A stretch of DNA of 64,000 bases from contig NZ_QAJM01000050.1 in NCBI RefSeq assembly GCF_003852405.1, forward strand, positions 1 to 64,000, in the 5' to 3' direction. This document shows positions 1-6,031 of this stretch, piece by piece. Origin of the DNA: Pseudomonas sp. KBW05 (lineage in GTDB: Bacteria; Pseudomonadota; Gammaproteobacteria; Pseudomonadales; Pseudomonadaceae). Below the pieces are notes generated by a model that made no database searches, was not told the DNA's origin, and saw nothing but the letters and a program-made list of their open reading frames with translations. The translations under genes and the position numbers were made by a program. Position 1 is the first letter of the stretch. Each line of letters opens with the position of its first letter.

Positions 1-37
1 TAGCGGCCCCAACATCTTGGGAGCGCTGCGCACTCCA

Positions 38-60
38 GCGGGAGCAAGCTCCCTCGCCAC
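38..60. repeat. Single degenerate REP-like fragment
   Basis: The core GGGAGCAAGCTCCC is self-complementary and is followed by CTCGCCAC. This resembles a third Pseudomonas REP subtype, different from the two that recur elsewhere in the window. Only one copy is visible and the flank to position 1 is too short to show a partner arm. The rest of positions 1-81 holds no gene that I can support. Confidence 0.35.
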
Positions 61-81
61 AACAAGCTCCCCTGTCACAGG

Positions 82-546
82 TTACTGGCGGCTCTTTTCA
101 TTGAGGGTTTTTTCCAGGCGCAGGGCGCTGGTGTGGTCTGCGTAGTAGTCGTCGACCTGGGCAAAGCGCCGGTAGCCGTTGCGCTCGTACAAGCCAAGGG
201 CACCGGGGTTGTCGGTGCGCACTTCCAGGCGCAGGTGGGTGCAGCGCTGCGCCACGGCGCAGGCTTCGATGCGGGCCAGCAGTTGCTGGCCCAGGCCCAT
301 GCCGCGCGCCTGCCCGGCGACGGCGATGGAGTACAACCGCGCCCGCGTACTCCTGCGGCGTAACAGCAGCAGGGCATAGCCGAGCAGTTGCCCGTCACGC
401 GCCACCACCAGCAATTGGCCGTGGGCGCGGCTGACCATCCAGCGCACACTGCGCGGCGAGAGCCGATCACTGATAAAGCATTGCTGCTCTAGAGCGATTA
501 ACGCGGGTATATCCGTGGTGCATGCAACGCGAAAGGAAAGTGCCAT
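82..546 (-). CDS. GNAT-family N-acetyltransferase (RimI-like)
   Basis: This 154-residue protein has the GNAT fold signatures: an acetyl-CoA pyrophosphate-binding loop of the Q/RxxGxG type (ARGMGLGQQLL, about residues 80-90) and a C-terminal GALGLYERNGYRRF motif typical of RimI-like enzymes. Such enzymes move an acetyl group from acetyl-CoA to an amine, often a protein N-terminus. It is transcribed divergently from the RimK-family ligase at 641, so the two share a 94-nt promoter region. That pairing of a putative acetyltransferase with an ATP-grasp amino-acid ligase suggests linked peptide or protein modification, but the substrate cannot be read from sequence. The length is usual for the family. 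Confidence 0.85.
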   Translation of the reverse strand: MALSFRVACTTDIPALIALEQQCFISDRLSPRSVRWMVSRAHGQLLVVARDGQLLGYALLLLRRRSTRARLYSIAVAGQARGMGLGQQLLARIEACAVAQRCTHLRLEVRTDNPGALGLYERNGYRRFAQVDDYYADHTSALRLEKTLNEKSRQ

Positions 547-640
547 ATAGCCGCCGTAAAAGTTGCGTAACGAAACGGGACTTCTCTAAAAGATCGTGCT
601 TAATAGAAAAGGTCGAGTTCTCTAAAGCGGATCAAATACT

Positions 641-2227
641 ATGTCAGCGGTACAAGGTCATTGGCGTGAAGTATCCGAGCAAAGTGTGGTGGCGACAATA
701 ACTTCCAACGGTTATTTTTCCACGACTTCCAAACCGTCCAGTCAAGTAGTGATCATCGTCGAGCGTAAGGAAGATTGGGCCTCCTATTTTCCCAGTGAAG
801 ACATCGTCACCGCCCAGGAATACCTGGAGCAAACCCGCGACAGCGACGCCGGCAAGCGCGTGCAGGTGATCAATCTGTGCCGCAGCTACAAGTACCTGGG
901 CCACGGCTACTACTGTTCGCTGCTGGCCGAGGCGCGTGGGCACAAGGTGATTCCCTCGGTGCGCACCATCAGTGAACTGACAAAAAAGTCGTTATATGGG
1001 CTGGCCCTGGATAACTTGGACAAGACCCTGGATAAAGCCCTCAGTCATCACCTATACAGCAATACTGAAGGTTTTACCCTGACCCTTTATTTTGGCCGGA
1101 CCACCATAGAACCATTGCAGGATCTGGCCCGTGAGTTGTTTGAAACCTTTGCCTGCCCGATTCTATTAGTTGAATTCAAGAAACATAACGGCTGGCATAT
1201 CGAAGGCGTCAAGTGCGGCGCGTTGCATAAGTTGCGCGATGACCAGGAAGACCAATTCGCCCACGCCCTCGACAACTTCAGCCGCAAGATCTGGCGCCAG
1301 CCGCGCTCACGCCGGGTGGCGCGTTATGACCTGGCGATCCTCCACGATCCCCTGGAGCAATTGCCGCCGTCCAACCCCAAGGCCCTGGAGCATTTCATTC
1401 GCGTGGGCAAGGGCCTGGGCATTGATGTGCAGTTGATCGAGCGCAAGGACTACGCGCGCCTGGCCGAATACGACGCCTTGCTGATCCGCGAGACCACCAG
1501 CGTAGACAACCACACCTACCGCTTCGCCAAGAAAGCCGAAAGCGAAGGCCTGGTGGTGATGGACGACCCGGCGTCGATCCTGCGGTGTACCAACAAGGTC
1601 TACCTCGCCGACCTGCTCAACAGCCATCAACTCGGCATGCCCGCCACCGAGATCCTCTACAAGGAACGACCGGAAGACTTCGAACGGGTCGGCGAGCGCC
1701 TCGGGTTTCCGTTGGTGCTGAAGATCCCTGACGGCTGTTTTTCCAAGGGGGTGATCAAGGTGGAAAGCCAGGAGGCCTTGCTCAAGGCCACCGCCGAGTT
1801 GTTCGAGCATTCGGTGCTGTTGCTGGCCCAGGAGTTCTTCTACACCGAGTACGACTGGCGCATCGGCGTGCTTAACCGCAAGCCGATCTTTGCCTGCCAG
1901 TACTTCATGTCCAAGGGCCATTGGCAGATCTACAACCACAAGGCCATCGGCCAGGCCATCAACGGTGAGTGCCGCACCCTGGCGGTCCATGAAGCGCCGA
2001 AGGCCGTGGTGGAGCTGGCGGTGAAGACCGCCAACCTGATCGGTGACGGCCTCTATGGCGTCGACCTCAAGCAGTCCGGCGACAAGGTGGTGCTGATCGA
2101 GGTGAACGACAACCCGAATATGGACGCGGGTATCGAGGATGCGTATTTGCAGGACGACCTGTATGGCCTGGTGTTGGAGGAGTTTGTGCGGCGTTTGGAA
2201 CTCAAGCGCCAGGGCCAGGGTTGGTAA
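641..2227 (+). CDS. RimK-family ATP-grasp ligase with extended N-terminal domain
   Basis: This 528-residue protein has a long N-terminal domain (about 1-240), as found in the longer RimK-like proteins, followed by an ATP-grasp region. Visible ATP-grasp features are a substrate/nucleotide segment with KIPDGCFSKGVIKV (about 365-380) and the metal-binding strand VVLIEVNDNPN (about 485-495). Family members form amide bonds between a carboxylate (activated as acyl-phosphate) and an amino group; RimK itself adds glutamate to ribosomal protein S6. This protein is almost twice the length of E. coli RimK (about 300 aa), so its substrate may differ. It is divergent from the GNAT gene and convergent with the methionine aminopeptidase, with a REP pair between them. 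Confidence 0.85.
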   Translation: MSAVQGHWREVSEQSVVATITSNGYFSTTSKPSSQVVIIVERKEDWASYFPSEDIVTAQEYLEQTRDSDAGKRVQVINLCRSYKYLGHGYYCSLLAEARGHKVIPSVRTISELTKKSLYGLALDNLDKTLDKALSHHLYSNTEGFTLTLYFGRTTIEPLQDLARELFETFACPILLVEFKKHNGWHIEGVKCGALHKLRDDQEDQFAHALDNFSRKIWRQPRSRRVARYDLAILHDPLEQLPPSNPKALEHFIRVGKGLGIDVQLIERKDYARLAEYDALLIRETTSVDNHTYRFAKKAESEGLVVMDDPASILRCTNKVYLADLLNSHQLGMPATEILYKERPEDFERVGERLGFPLVLKIPDGCFSKGVIKVESQEALLKATAELFEHSVLLLAQEFFYTEYDWRIGVLNRKPIFACQYFMSKGHWQIYNHKAIGQAINGECRTLAVHEAPKAVVELAVKTANLIGDGLYGVDLKQSGDKVVLIEVNDNPNMDAGIEDAYLQDDLYGLVLEEFVRRLELKRQGQGW

Positions 2228-2254
2228 GACTCTGGAAGTACAACTGTCGGAATG

Positions 2255-2356
2255 GGCTTGTGTGGGAGCGGGCTTGCTCGCGAATGCGGTGGATCAGCCA
2301 ATGAGTCTGTTGACTGACACACCGCATTCGCGAGCAAGCCCGCTCCCACACAAGCC
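2255..2356. repeat. REP inverted pair, subfamily A (BIME-like)
   Basis: Two perfectly complementary 37-nt arms (2255-2291 and 2320-2356) flank a 28-nt loop. The core is GTGGGAGCGGGCTTGCTC. It lies between two convergent genes (the RimK-like ligase and map), where a long stem can also act as a bidirectional transcript end or an mRNA 3' stabiliser. REP sequences of this kind are mobilised in trans by REP-associated tyrosine transposases, and none is encoded in this window. Confidence 0.95.
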
Positions 2357-2392
2357 TTCTCCCACACAAAAATCCAGTTCCAACAGGGGGAT

Positions 2393-3148
2393 TCAGGGTA
2401 TGGCTTGCAGCGTCAGCACCTCAAACCCATCCGCCGTCACCGCCACCGTATGCTCCCACTGCGCCGACAAACTGTTGTCCTTGGTCACCACCGTCCAGCC
2501 ATCCTTGAGGCTGCGCACTTTGGCGCCGCCCTGGTTAAGCATCGGCTCGACGGTAAACACCATTCCTTCACGCAGTTCCAGCCCGGTGCCGGGGCGGCCG
2601 AAGTGCAGAATCTGCGGTTCTTCATGCATCTGCCGGCCAATGCCATGGCCGCAGTACTCGCGCACCACGCTGTAGCCGTTGGCCTGGGCGTGGCTCTGGA
2701 TGGCATGGCCGATGTCGCCCAGGCGGGCGCCGGGCTTGACCTGGCGGATGCCGGCCCACATCGCTTCGAACGTCTGCTCCACCAGGCGCCGGGCCTTGGG
2801 CGCCACGCTGCCAATCATGTACATCTTGCTGGAGTCGGCGATGTAGCCGCCTTTTTCCAGGGTGATGTCGATGTTGATGATGTCACCGTCCTGCAATACG
2901 TCCTTGGCATTGGGCATGCCATGGCACACCACTTCGTTGATCGAGGTGTTGATCGAGAAGGGGTAGTCGTATTGGCCAAGGCTGGCGGGGCGGGCCTGCA
3001 AGTCGTTGCGGATAAACGCTTCGACGGCGCTGTCCAGTTCCAGGGTGGAGCGGCCGGCGGCGACAAAACCGTCGAGCATGGTGAACACCTGGGCCAGCAG
3101 GCGCCCGGATTCGCGCATCACGGCCAGTTGGGCGGCGGTCTTGATCAT
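2393..3148 (-). CDS. map: Type I methionine aminopeptidase
   Basis: The 251-residue protein removes the initiator methionine from nascent proteins. All metal and catalytic positions of type I MAP are visible: H76 (VCHGMP), D94 (NIDIT), D105 (ADSSKM), H168 (CGHGIG), H175 (MHEEP), E201 (TVEPM) and E232 (WEHTV). There is no N-terminal zinc/SH3 extension. The start at 3148 is chosen because the homology begins there and the ATG overlaps the TGA of the ParD-like gene (TGATG), which indicates translational coupling; the longer reading frame upstream has no family similarity. In pseudomonads the housekeeping map normally lies beside rpsB, so this is probably a second, accessory copy (inference). Confidence 0.93.
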   Translation of the reverse strand: MIKTAAQLAVMRESGRLLAQVFTMLDGFVAAGRSTLELDSAVEAFIRNDLQARPASLGQYDYPFSINTSINEVVCHGMPNAKDVLQDGDIINIDITLEKGGYIADSSKMYMIGSVAPKARRLVEQTFEAMWAGIRQVKPGARLGDIGHAIQSHAQANGYSVVREYCGHGIGRQMHEEPQILHFGRPGTGLELREGMVFTVEPMLNQGGAKVRSLKDGWTVVTKDNSLSAQWEHTVAVTADGFEVLTLQAIP

Positions 3149-3348
3149 CAGCTGCGCCCCCGGATCAAGTCGGGTTTGTCCAGCAACAGTTTGTTGATCA
3201 GCTCGTTGTAGGGCAGGTTCGGATTGAGTTCGGCGAGCAGGCCGATCTTGATCCAGAACTCGGCCTGGGCGTTGATGGAACGGTCCATCGCGGCGCTGGC
3301 CAGGCGCAGTTGTTCGTGCAGTTGGTCGGTGATCTTGACGATGCCCAT
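3148..3348 (-). CDS. ParD-like antitoxin-family DNA-binding protein
   Basis: This 66-residue protein starts MGIVKITDQLHEQLRLAS, the pattern of the ribbon-helix-helix ParD-like family, in which a short N-terminal beta strand is followed by two helices. Such proteins usually dimerise and bind their own operator. Here the downstream partner is not a ParE toxin but a methionine aminopeptidase, joined by a one-nucleotide stop/start overlap. The start at 3348 fits the family; an open frame upstream to 3507 runs through the promoter and a palindrome and is not believable coding. No strong Shine-Dalgarno sequence is visible. The operator-like palindrome 21 nt upstream suggests autoregulation. Confidence 0.8.
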   Translation of the reverse strand: MGIVKITDQLHEQLRLASAAMDRSINAQAEFWIKIGLLAELNPNLPYNELINKLLLDKPDLIRGRS

Positions 3349-3368
3349 GGGGTTCACTGTGCTGAATG

Positions 3369-3398
3369 GATATACAAAGCGTATATGCTTCGTATATC
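3369..3398. promoter_or_regulatory. 30-bp near-perfect palindrome, candidate operator of the ParD-like/map pair
   Basis: The half-site GATATAC at 3369 recurs inverted as GTATATC ending at 3398, and inner AAGC/GCTT arms also pair. Only two symmetric base pairs of the fifteen mismatch. The palindrome covers the spacer and -10 region of the predicted minus-strand promoter. Ribbon-helix-helix antitoxins commonly bind such sites; that this one binds the adjacent ParD-like protein is inference. Confidence 0.65.
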
Positions 3399-3407
3399 GC
3401 ACGTAAA
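3380..3407 (-). promoter_or_regulatory. Predicted sigma70 promoter of the ParD-like/map pair
   Basis: Read on the minus strand, TTTACG (3407-3402) and TATACG (3385-3380) are separated by 16 nt and lie 32-59 nt upstream of the ParD-like start. The palindrome 3369-3398 overlaps the spacer and -10, so a bound protein would block RNA polymerase. Confidence 0.45.
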
Positions 3408-3414
3408 CCTTTTG

Positions 3415-3443
3415 TTGACTCATCCCGCCGTGCGCGGTTAATT
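3415..3443 (+). promoter_or_regulatory. Predicted sigma70 promoter for the ilvA leader transcript
   Basis: TTGACT (3415-3420) is followed after exactly 17 nt by TTAATT (3438-3443). The -35 is close to consensus and the -10 is weak. The predicted transcript start near 3450 lies just before the leader open frame and the attenuator. Confidence 0.45.
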
Positions 3444-3450
3444 TCAGGGC

Positions 3451-3519
3451 ATGACCTATCCAACGTTCCGTACCCAGCCAAGCATGATTATTACCGCCAT
3501 TCCTCATTTGGCGGGATAG
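3451..3519 (+). CDS. Leader peptide of the threonine ammonia-lyase attenuator
   Basis: A short frame of 22 codons ends at TAG 3517-3519. Its second part, from an internal ATG at 3484, reads MIITAIPHLAG, with Ile-Ile-Thr-Ala-Ile codons at 3487-3501. Isoleucine and threonine are the end product and substrate of the pathway opened by the downstream enzyme, which is the codon bias expected of an ilv-type attenuator. Either ATG 3451 (possibly leaderless, as the predicted transcript starts near there) or ATG 3484 could be the true start; neither has a clear Shine-Dalgarno sequence, which is the main weakness. The codons overlap RNA segment 1 of the attenuator. Confidence 0.6.
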   Translation: MTYPTFRTQPSMIITAIPHLAG

Positions 3520-3564
3520 CGCACGGCTGTACCCAAACCCGCCCTAGAGGCGGGTTTTGTTTTT
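3493..3564 (+). terminator. Transcription attenuator with rho-independent terminator upstream of ilvA
   Basis: Four complementary segments are visible. Segment 1 CCGCCA (3494-3499) pairs with segment 2 TGGCGG (3509-3514). Segment 2 GGCGGG (3510-3515) can instead pair with segment 3 CCCGCC (3538-3543). Segment 3, extended as AAACCCGCC (3535-3543), pairs over 9 bp with segment 4 GGCGGGTTT (3549-3557), and TGTTTTT follows, forming the terminator. A ribosome stalled on the Ile/Thr codons covers segment 1 and allows the 2:3 antiterminator; a ribosome reaching the stop codon covers segment 2 and allows termination. The structure ends 40 nt before the ilvA start. Confidence 0.78.
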
Positions 3565-3603
3565 CCGTCTCCAGTGCCCTTGATACCACGCCAGGAGACA
3601 CCC

Positions 3604-4626
3604 ATGAGCACCTGCACCGCGCCCCACACCGCCGACCCGGGGCTGCTTGAGCATTACGTGAAAAAAATCCTCGCCGCCCCGGTGTACGACCTGGCGGTGC
3701 GCACGCCCTTGCAAGCGGCGCCGGCGTTGTCGGCCTTGCTGGGCAATACCCTGCTGCTTAAGCGTGAAGACCTGCAACCAACGTTTTCCTTCAAGATCCG
3801 CGGCGCCTACAACAAGCTGGTGCAACTCAGTGATGCGCAAAAGGCCCGGGGCGTGGTGACGGCCTCGGCGGGCAACCATGCGCAAGGCGTGGCGCTGGCC
3901 GCCCTGGAATTGGGGATCAAGGCGCGTATCGTCATGCCCGCCACCACCCCGGAACTGAAGGTGCTGGGCGTGCGCTCGCGGGGTGCCGAAGCGGTGCTGC
4001 ACGGGGCGAGCTTTCCGTTTGCCCTGGCCCATGCATTGCAACTGGCCGAGGCCTCGGGTTGCACCTTTGTCTCGCCCTTCGATGACCCGGAGGTGATCGC
4101 CGGCCAAGGCACCGTGGCCATGGAAATCCTGCGTCAGCAACAAGGCCCGCTGGACGCGATCTTCGTACCGGTGGGCGGCGGCGGGTTGATCGCCGGGATT
4201 GCCGCGTACGTCAAATACCTGCGGCCCGAGGTGCGCATCGTCGGCGTCGAGCCCGAAGGTTCCAGTTGCCTGTTGGCGGCCCTGCGTGCCGGTGAACGGG
4301 TGGTGTTGCCCAGCGTCGATGGGTTTGCCGATGGCACGGCGGTGGCGCAGGTCGGCGCGTTTGGTTTTGAAATCTGCCGCGACTGGGTGGACGAAGTCAT
4401 CACCGTCAGCAACGACGAACTGTGCAGCGCGATCAAGCTGATCTACGACGACACCCGTTCTATCACTGAACCTTCCGGGGCCTTGGCGGTGGCAGGCATT
4501 CGCAAGTACGTCGCGCGCAACGGTGTCTGTGGGCAGACCCTGGTGGCCATCAATTCCGGGGCGAATATCAACTTCGATAGTTTGCGACATGTTGCCGAAA
4601 GAGTGGCTGCGCAAGGTGCCGCTTGA
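3604..4626 (+). CDS. ilvA: Threonine ammonia-lyase, short form without regulatory domain
   Basis: This 340-residue PLP enzyme deaminates threonine to 2-oxobutanoate, the first committed step to isoleucine. The PLP lysine lies in SFKIRGAYNK (K64), and the glycine-rich phosphate-binding loop is GGGGLIAGI (near residue 190). It ends just after SGANINFDSLRHVAER, where E. coli IlvA (514 aa) continues into its allosteric ACT-like domains, so feedback inhibition by isoleucine through that domain is absent. The ATG at 3604 is preceded by CCAGGAGA at good spacing; an upstream in-frame ATG at 3574 lacks this. The Ile/Thr attenuator upstream supports a biosynthetic role, although catabolic threonine or serine dehydratase activity remains possible. 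Confidence 0.85.
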   Translation: MSTCTAPHTADPGLLEHYVKKILAAPVYDLAVRTPLQAAPALSALLGNTLLLKREDLQPTFSFKIRGAYNKLVQLSDAQKARGVVTASAGNHAQGVALAALELGIKARIVMPATTPELKVLGVRSRGAEAVLHGASFPFALAHALQLAEASGCTFVSPFDDPEVIAGQGTVAMEILRQQQGPLDAIFVPVGGGGLIAGIAAYVKYLRPEVRIVGVEPEGSSCLLAALRAGERVVLPSVDGFADGTAVAQVGAFGFEICRDWVDEVITVSNDELCSAIKLIYDDTRSITEPSGALAVAGIRKYVARNGVCGQTLVAINSGANINFDSLRHVAERVAAQGAA

Positions 4627-4640
4627 CGCGAACTGGCGGG

Positions 4641-4670
4641 TTAAACGTTTAATCGCCGCGGTTCGGCGAT
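4641..4670. other. Palindrome and small stem-loop downstream of ilvA
   Basis: TTAAACGTTTAA (4641-4652) is a perfect 12-bp palindrome. It is followed by a 7-bp stem-loop, ATCGCCG/CGGCGAT (4652-4658 and 4664-4670). No U-tract follows, so it is at best a weak terminator for ilvA, or an operator for the gene at 4860. I see nothing else in the 4627-4859 gap except the ribosome-binding site of the next gene. Confidence 0.3.
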
Positions 4671-4859
4671 GATTTCAGGGGCGCTGTTGCAGATATATAA
4701 CGCTGTACGTCGCTTATGAGGAAAGGTTACAACGCCAACGGATTTTGCCGGGTAGGCTGTTGATTGCAAGCGTCTTCCAGGGTTGGCAAGACGTGGCAGG
4801 CCAGTGCCTGCCGGATCCATAACAATCGATTGGCAGTCTCAGGAAAGGAGAGGTTGACC

Positions 4860-5126
4860 ATGCTTTCGGAACTGGAATTACGCAGCATTATTGAAACAAG
4901 TTTCCTGCCCAAACGGTGCGAATGCACCAAAGCCGAAGACGCTTCGCTGACGATCAAGGTCTTTGACGACCGCGACCGTGACCGGGTGGATTTGGAGGTC
5001 AAAGGCATCAACGCCGATAAACTCGACAGCAGCCGCGCCATTTGCAACCTGATCACCGGGTTGCGCGAAGACCTCAAGCACACCCATGTACCCGTCCTGC
5101 AAAGAGCGGGCGGGCGTGCCCATTGA
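4860..5126 (+). CDS. DUF1652 family protein
   Basis: An 88-residue soluble protein beginning MLSELELRSIIETSFLP, a start typical of the small Pseudomonas DUF1652 family. Function is unknown. The start is set by the strong ribosome-binding site GGAAAGGAGAGG ahead of ATG 4860; the open frame extends upstream but without similarity. A CEC motif at about residues 19-21 could bind a metal or be redox active, but this is speculation. Its stop codon directly abuts the stop of the convergent membrane-protein gene (5126/5127), leaving no room for separate terminators. Confidence 0.75.
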   Translation: MLSELELRSIIETSFLPKRCECTKAEDASLTIKVFDDRDRDRVDLEVKGINADKLDSSRAICNLITGLREDLKHTHVPVLQRAGGRAH

Positions 5127-5525
5127 TCAGGCAGCCGCTTGAGGGGTCAGTACCGAAGTCCTATGGGCCTGGATAAACGCCAGGCCCAGCACGGTTTCCG
5201 TGGCCACCGCCAGCAGGATACCGGGGCCGGCGTTGCCACTGATCCACTCGCTCAAACCCAGCGCGGCCAAGGCAAAACACCCGGTGATAAACCCGGTGGT
5301 GATGGCGCGGCGTGTGTCCGAGGGCGGTGCATGGCGGGCGCGGTAGAACATGATGCCGAGGGCCAGGAACAGCGCGGCGTTACGCCGGGCCACCAAGCCC
5401 GTGGCGCTTGAATATTCCACGCTCCATAGCCACAGCAGCCAGTCGGGTCGCAGGCCCCACGTCAGCGCGAGGGCGAAGCAGAGCAGGGCGGTAAACAGGG
5501 CGAGCGTATGAAAGCGCAACGGCAT
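5127..5525 (-). CDS. Small integral membrane protein of unknown function
   Basis: This 132-residue protein has about four hydrophobic helices (residues 5-25, 42-62, 73-95 and 100-120) and a short polar C-terminus. I do not recognise a catalytic or transport motif. The start at 5525 is supported by AAAGGA seven bases upstream on the minus strand; the frame extends to 5579 without a ribosome-binding site. It lies between the DUF1652 gene and the DUF2790 gene, and none of these gives a functional hint. Confidence 0.65.
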   Translation of the reverse strand: MPLRFHTLALFTALLCFALALTWGLRPDWLLWLWSVEYSSATGLVARRNAALFLALGIMFYRARHAPPSDTRRAITTGFITGCFALAALGLSEWISGNAGPGILLAVATETVLGLAFIQAHRTSVLTPQAAA

Positions 5526-5606
5526 GACGAGTCCTTTCGGCCGGGTGAACAGCGCGCAAGGATAGCCGGTTGTGGGCAATTACGCCGCCCCTTGTCAGCA
5601 CAGCCT

Positions 5607-5861
5607 TCAATTCTGCAACGTGCAGGCGTCAGACAACTTCTTGTAGCTCACGTACTGCTCGACGCCGGCCTTGTCGAGGAACTTGATATCGGCCTTGACC
5701 ACCTTGCATTCAGTGGTCATCGGTTCGTTCATCGAGATGACCTTCTGCACATCCATAGGCATGCCATAGCGATAGGGCACGGGTTGTGAATCGGCTTGGG
5801 CCACGCCCGATACGGCGGCGAGTGCCAAGGTAAGACTGATCAGCAGGGCTTTCGTGTTCAT
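5607..5861 (-). CDS. DUF2790 family secreted small protein
   Basis: The 84-residue product begins with a signal peptide (MNTKALLISLTLALAAVSGVAQA) and continues into a DUF2790 body with the conserved YGMPMDVQKVIS pattern and two cysteines (TEC and DAC) that could form a disulfide in the periplasm. Pseudomonas genomes carry several paralogues of this family; some respond to metal or copper stress, but that is not evident here. The start at 5861 is chosen for the signal peptide; an in-frame extension to 5918 would bury it. The 170-nt gap to mtlZ on the same strand shows no other gene. Confidence 0.78.
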   Translation of the reverse strand: MNTKALLISLTLALAAVSGVAQADSQPVPYRYGMPMDVQKVISMNEPMTTECKVVKADIKFLDKAGVEQYVSYKKLSDACTLQN

Positions 5862-6031
5862 GAGGGTTCTCCAACAGAGGTTCGCTGGCCCATCGAGGTG
5901 ATGGGCGGACGCGCTCACTGTTGTCCCCAGGGATTAACCATTGATTAATTTTGGGCTTCCTGACAGAACCTTCATGTTCAAAAGCGATTACCTACATAAT
6001 CGCCGAATTTGTCCTACATCTTCACGCAGAT

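Noticed and set aside
1-37. TAG at position 1 as the end of a gene from the left
   Set aside because: A single trinucleotide at the edge gives no reading-frame evidence.
2255-2356. Possible CRISPR-like repeats from recurring 20-40 nt sequences
   Set aside because: The recurring units are inverted REP pairs scattered between genes, not direct repeats with uniform spacers, and no cas genes are present.
3349-3507. N-terminal extension of the ParD-like protein
   Set aside because: The extension would translate the operator palindrome and promoter; the family N-terminus is at MGIVKIT.
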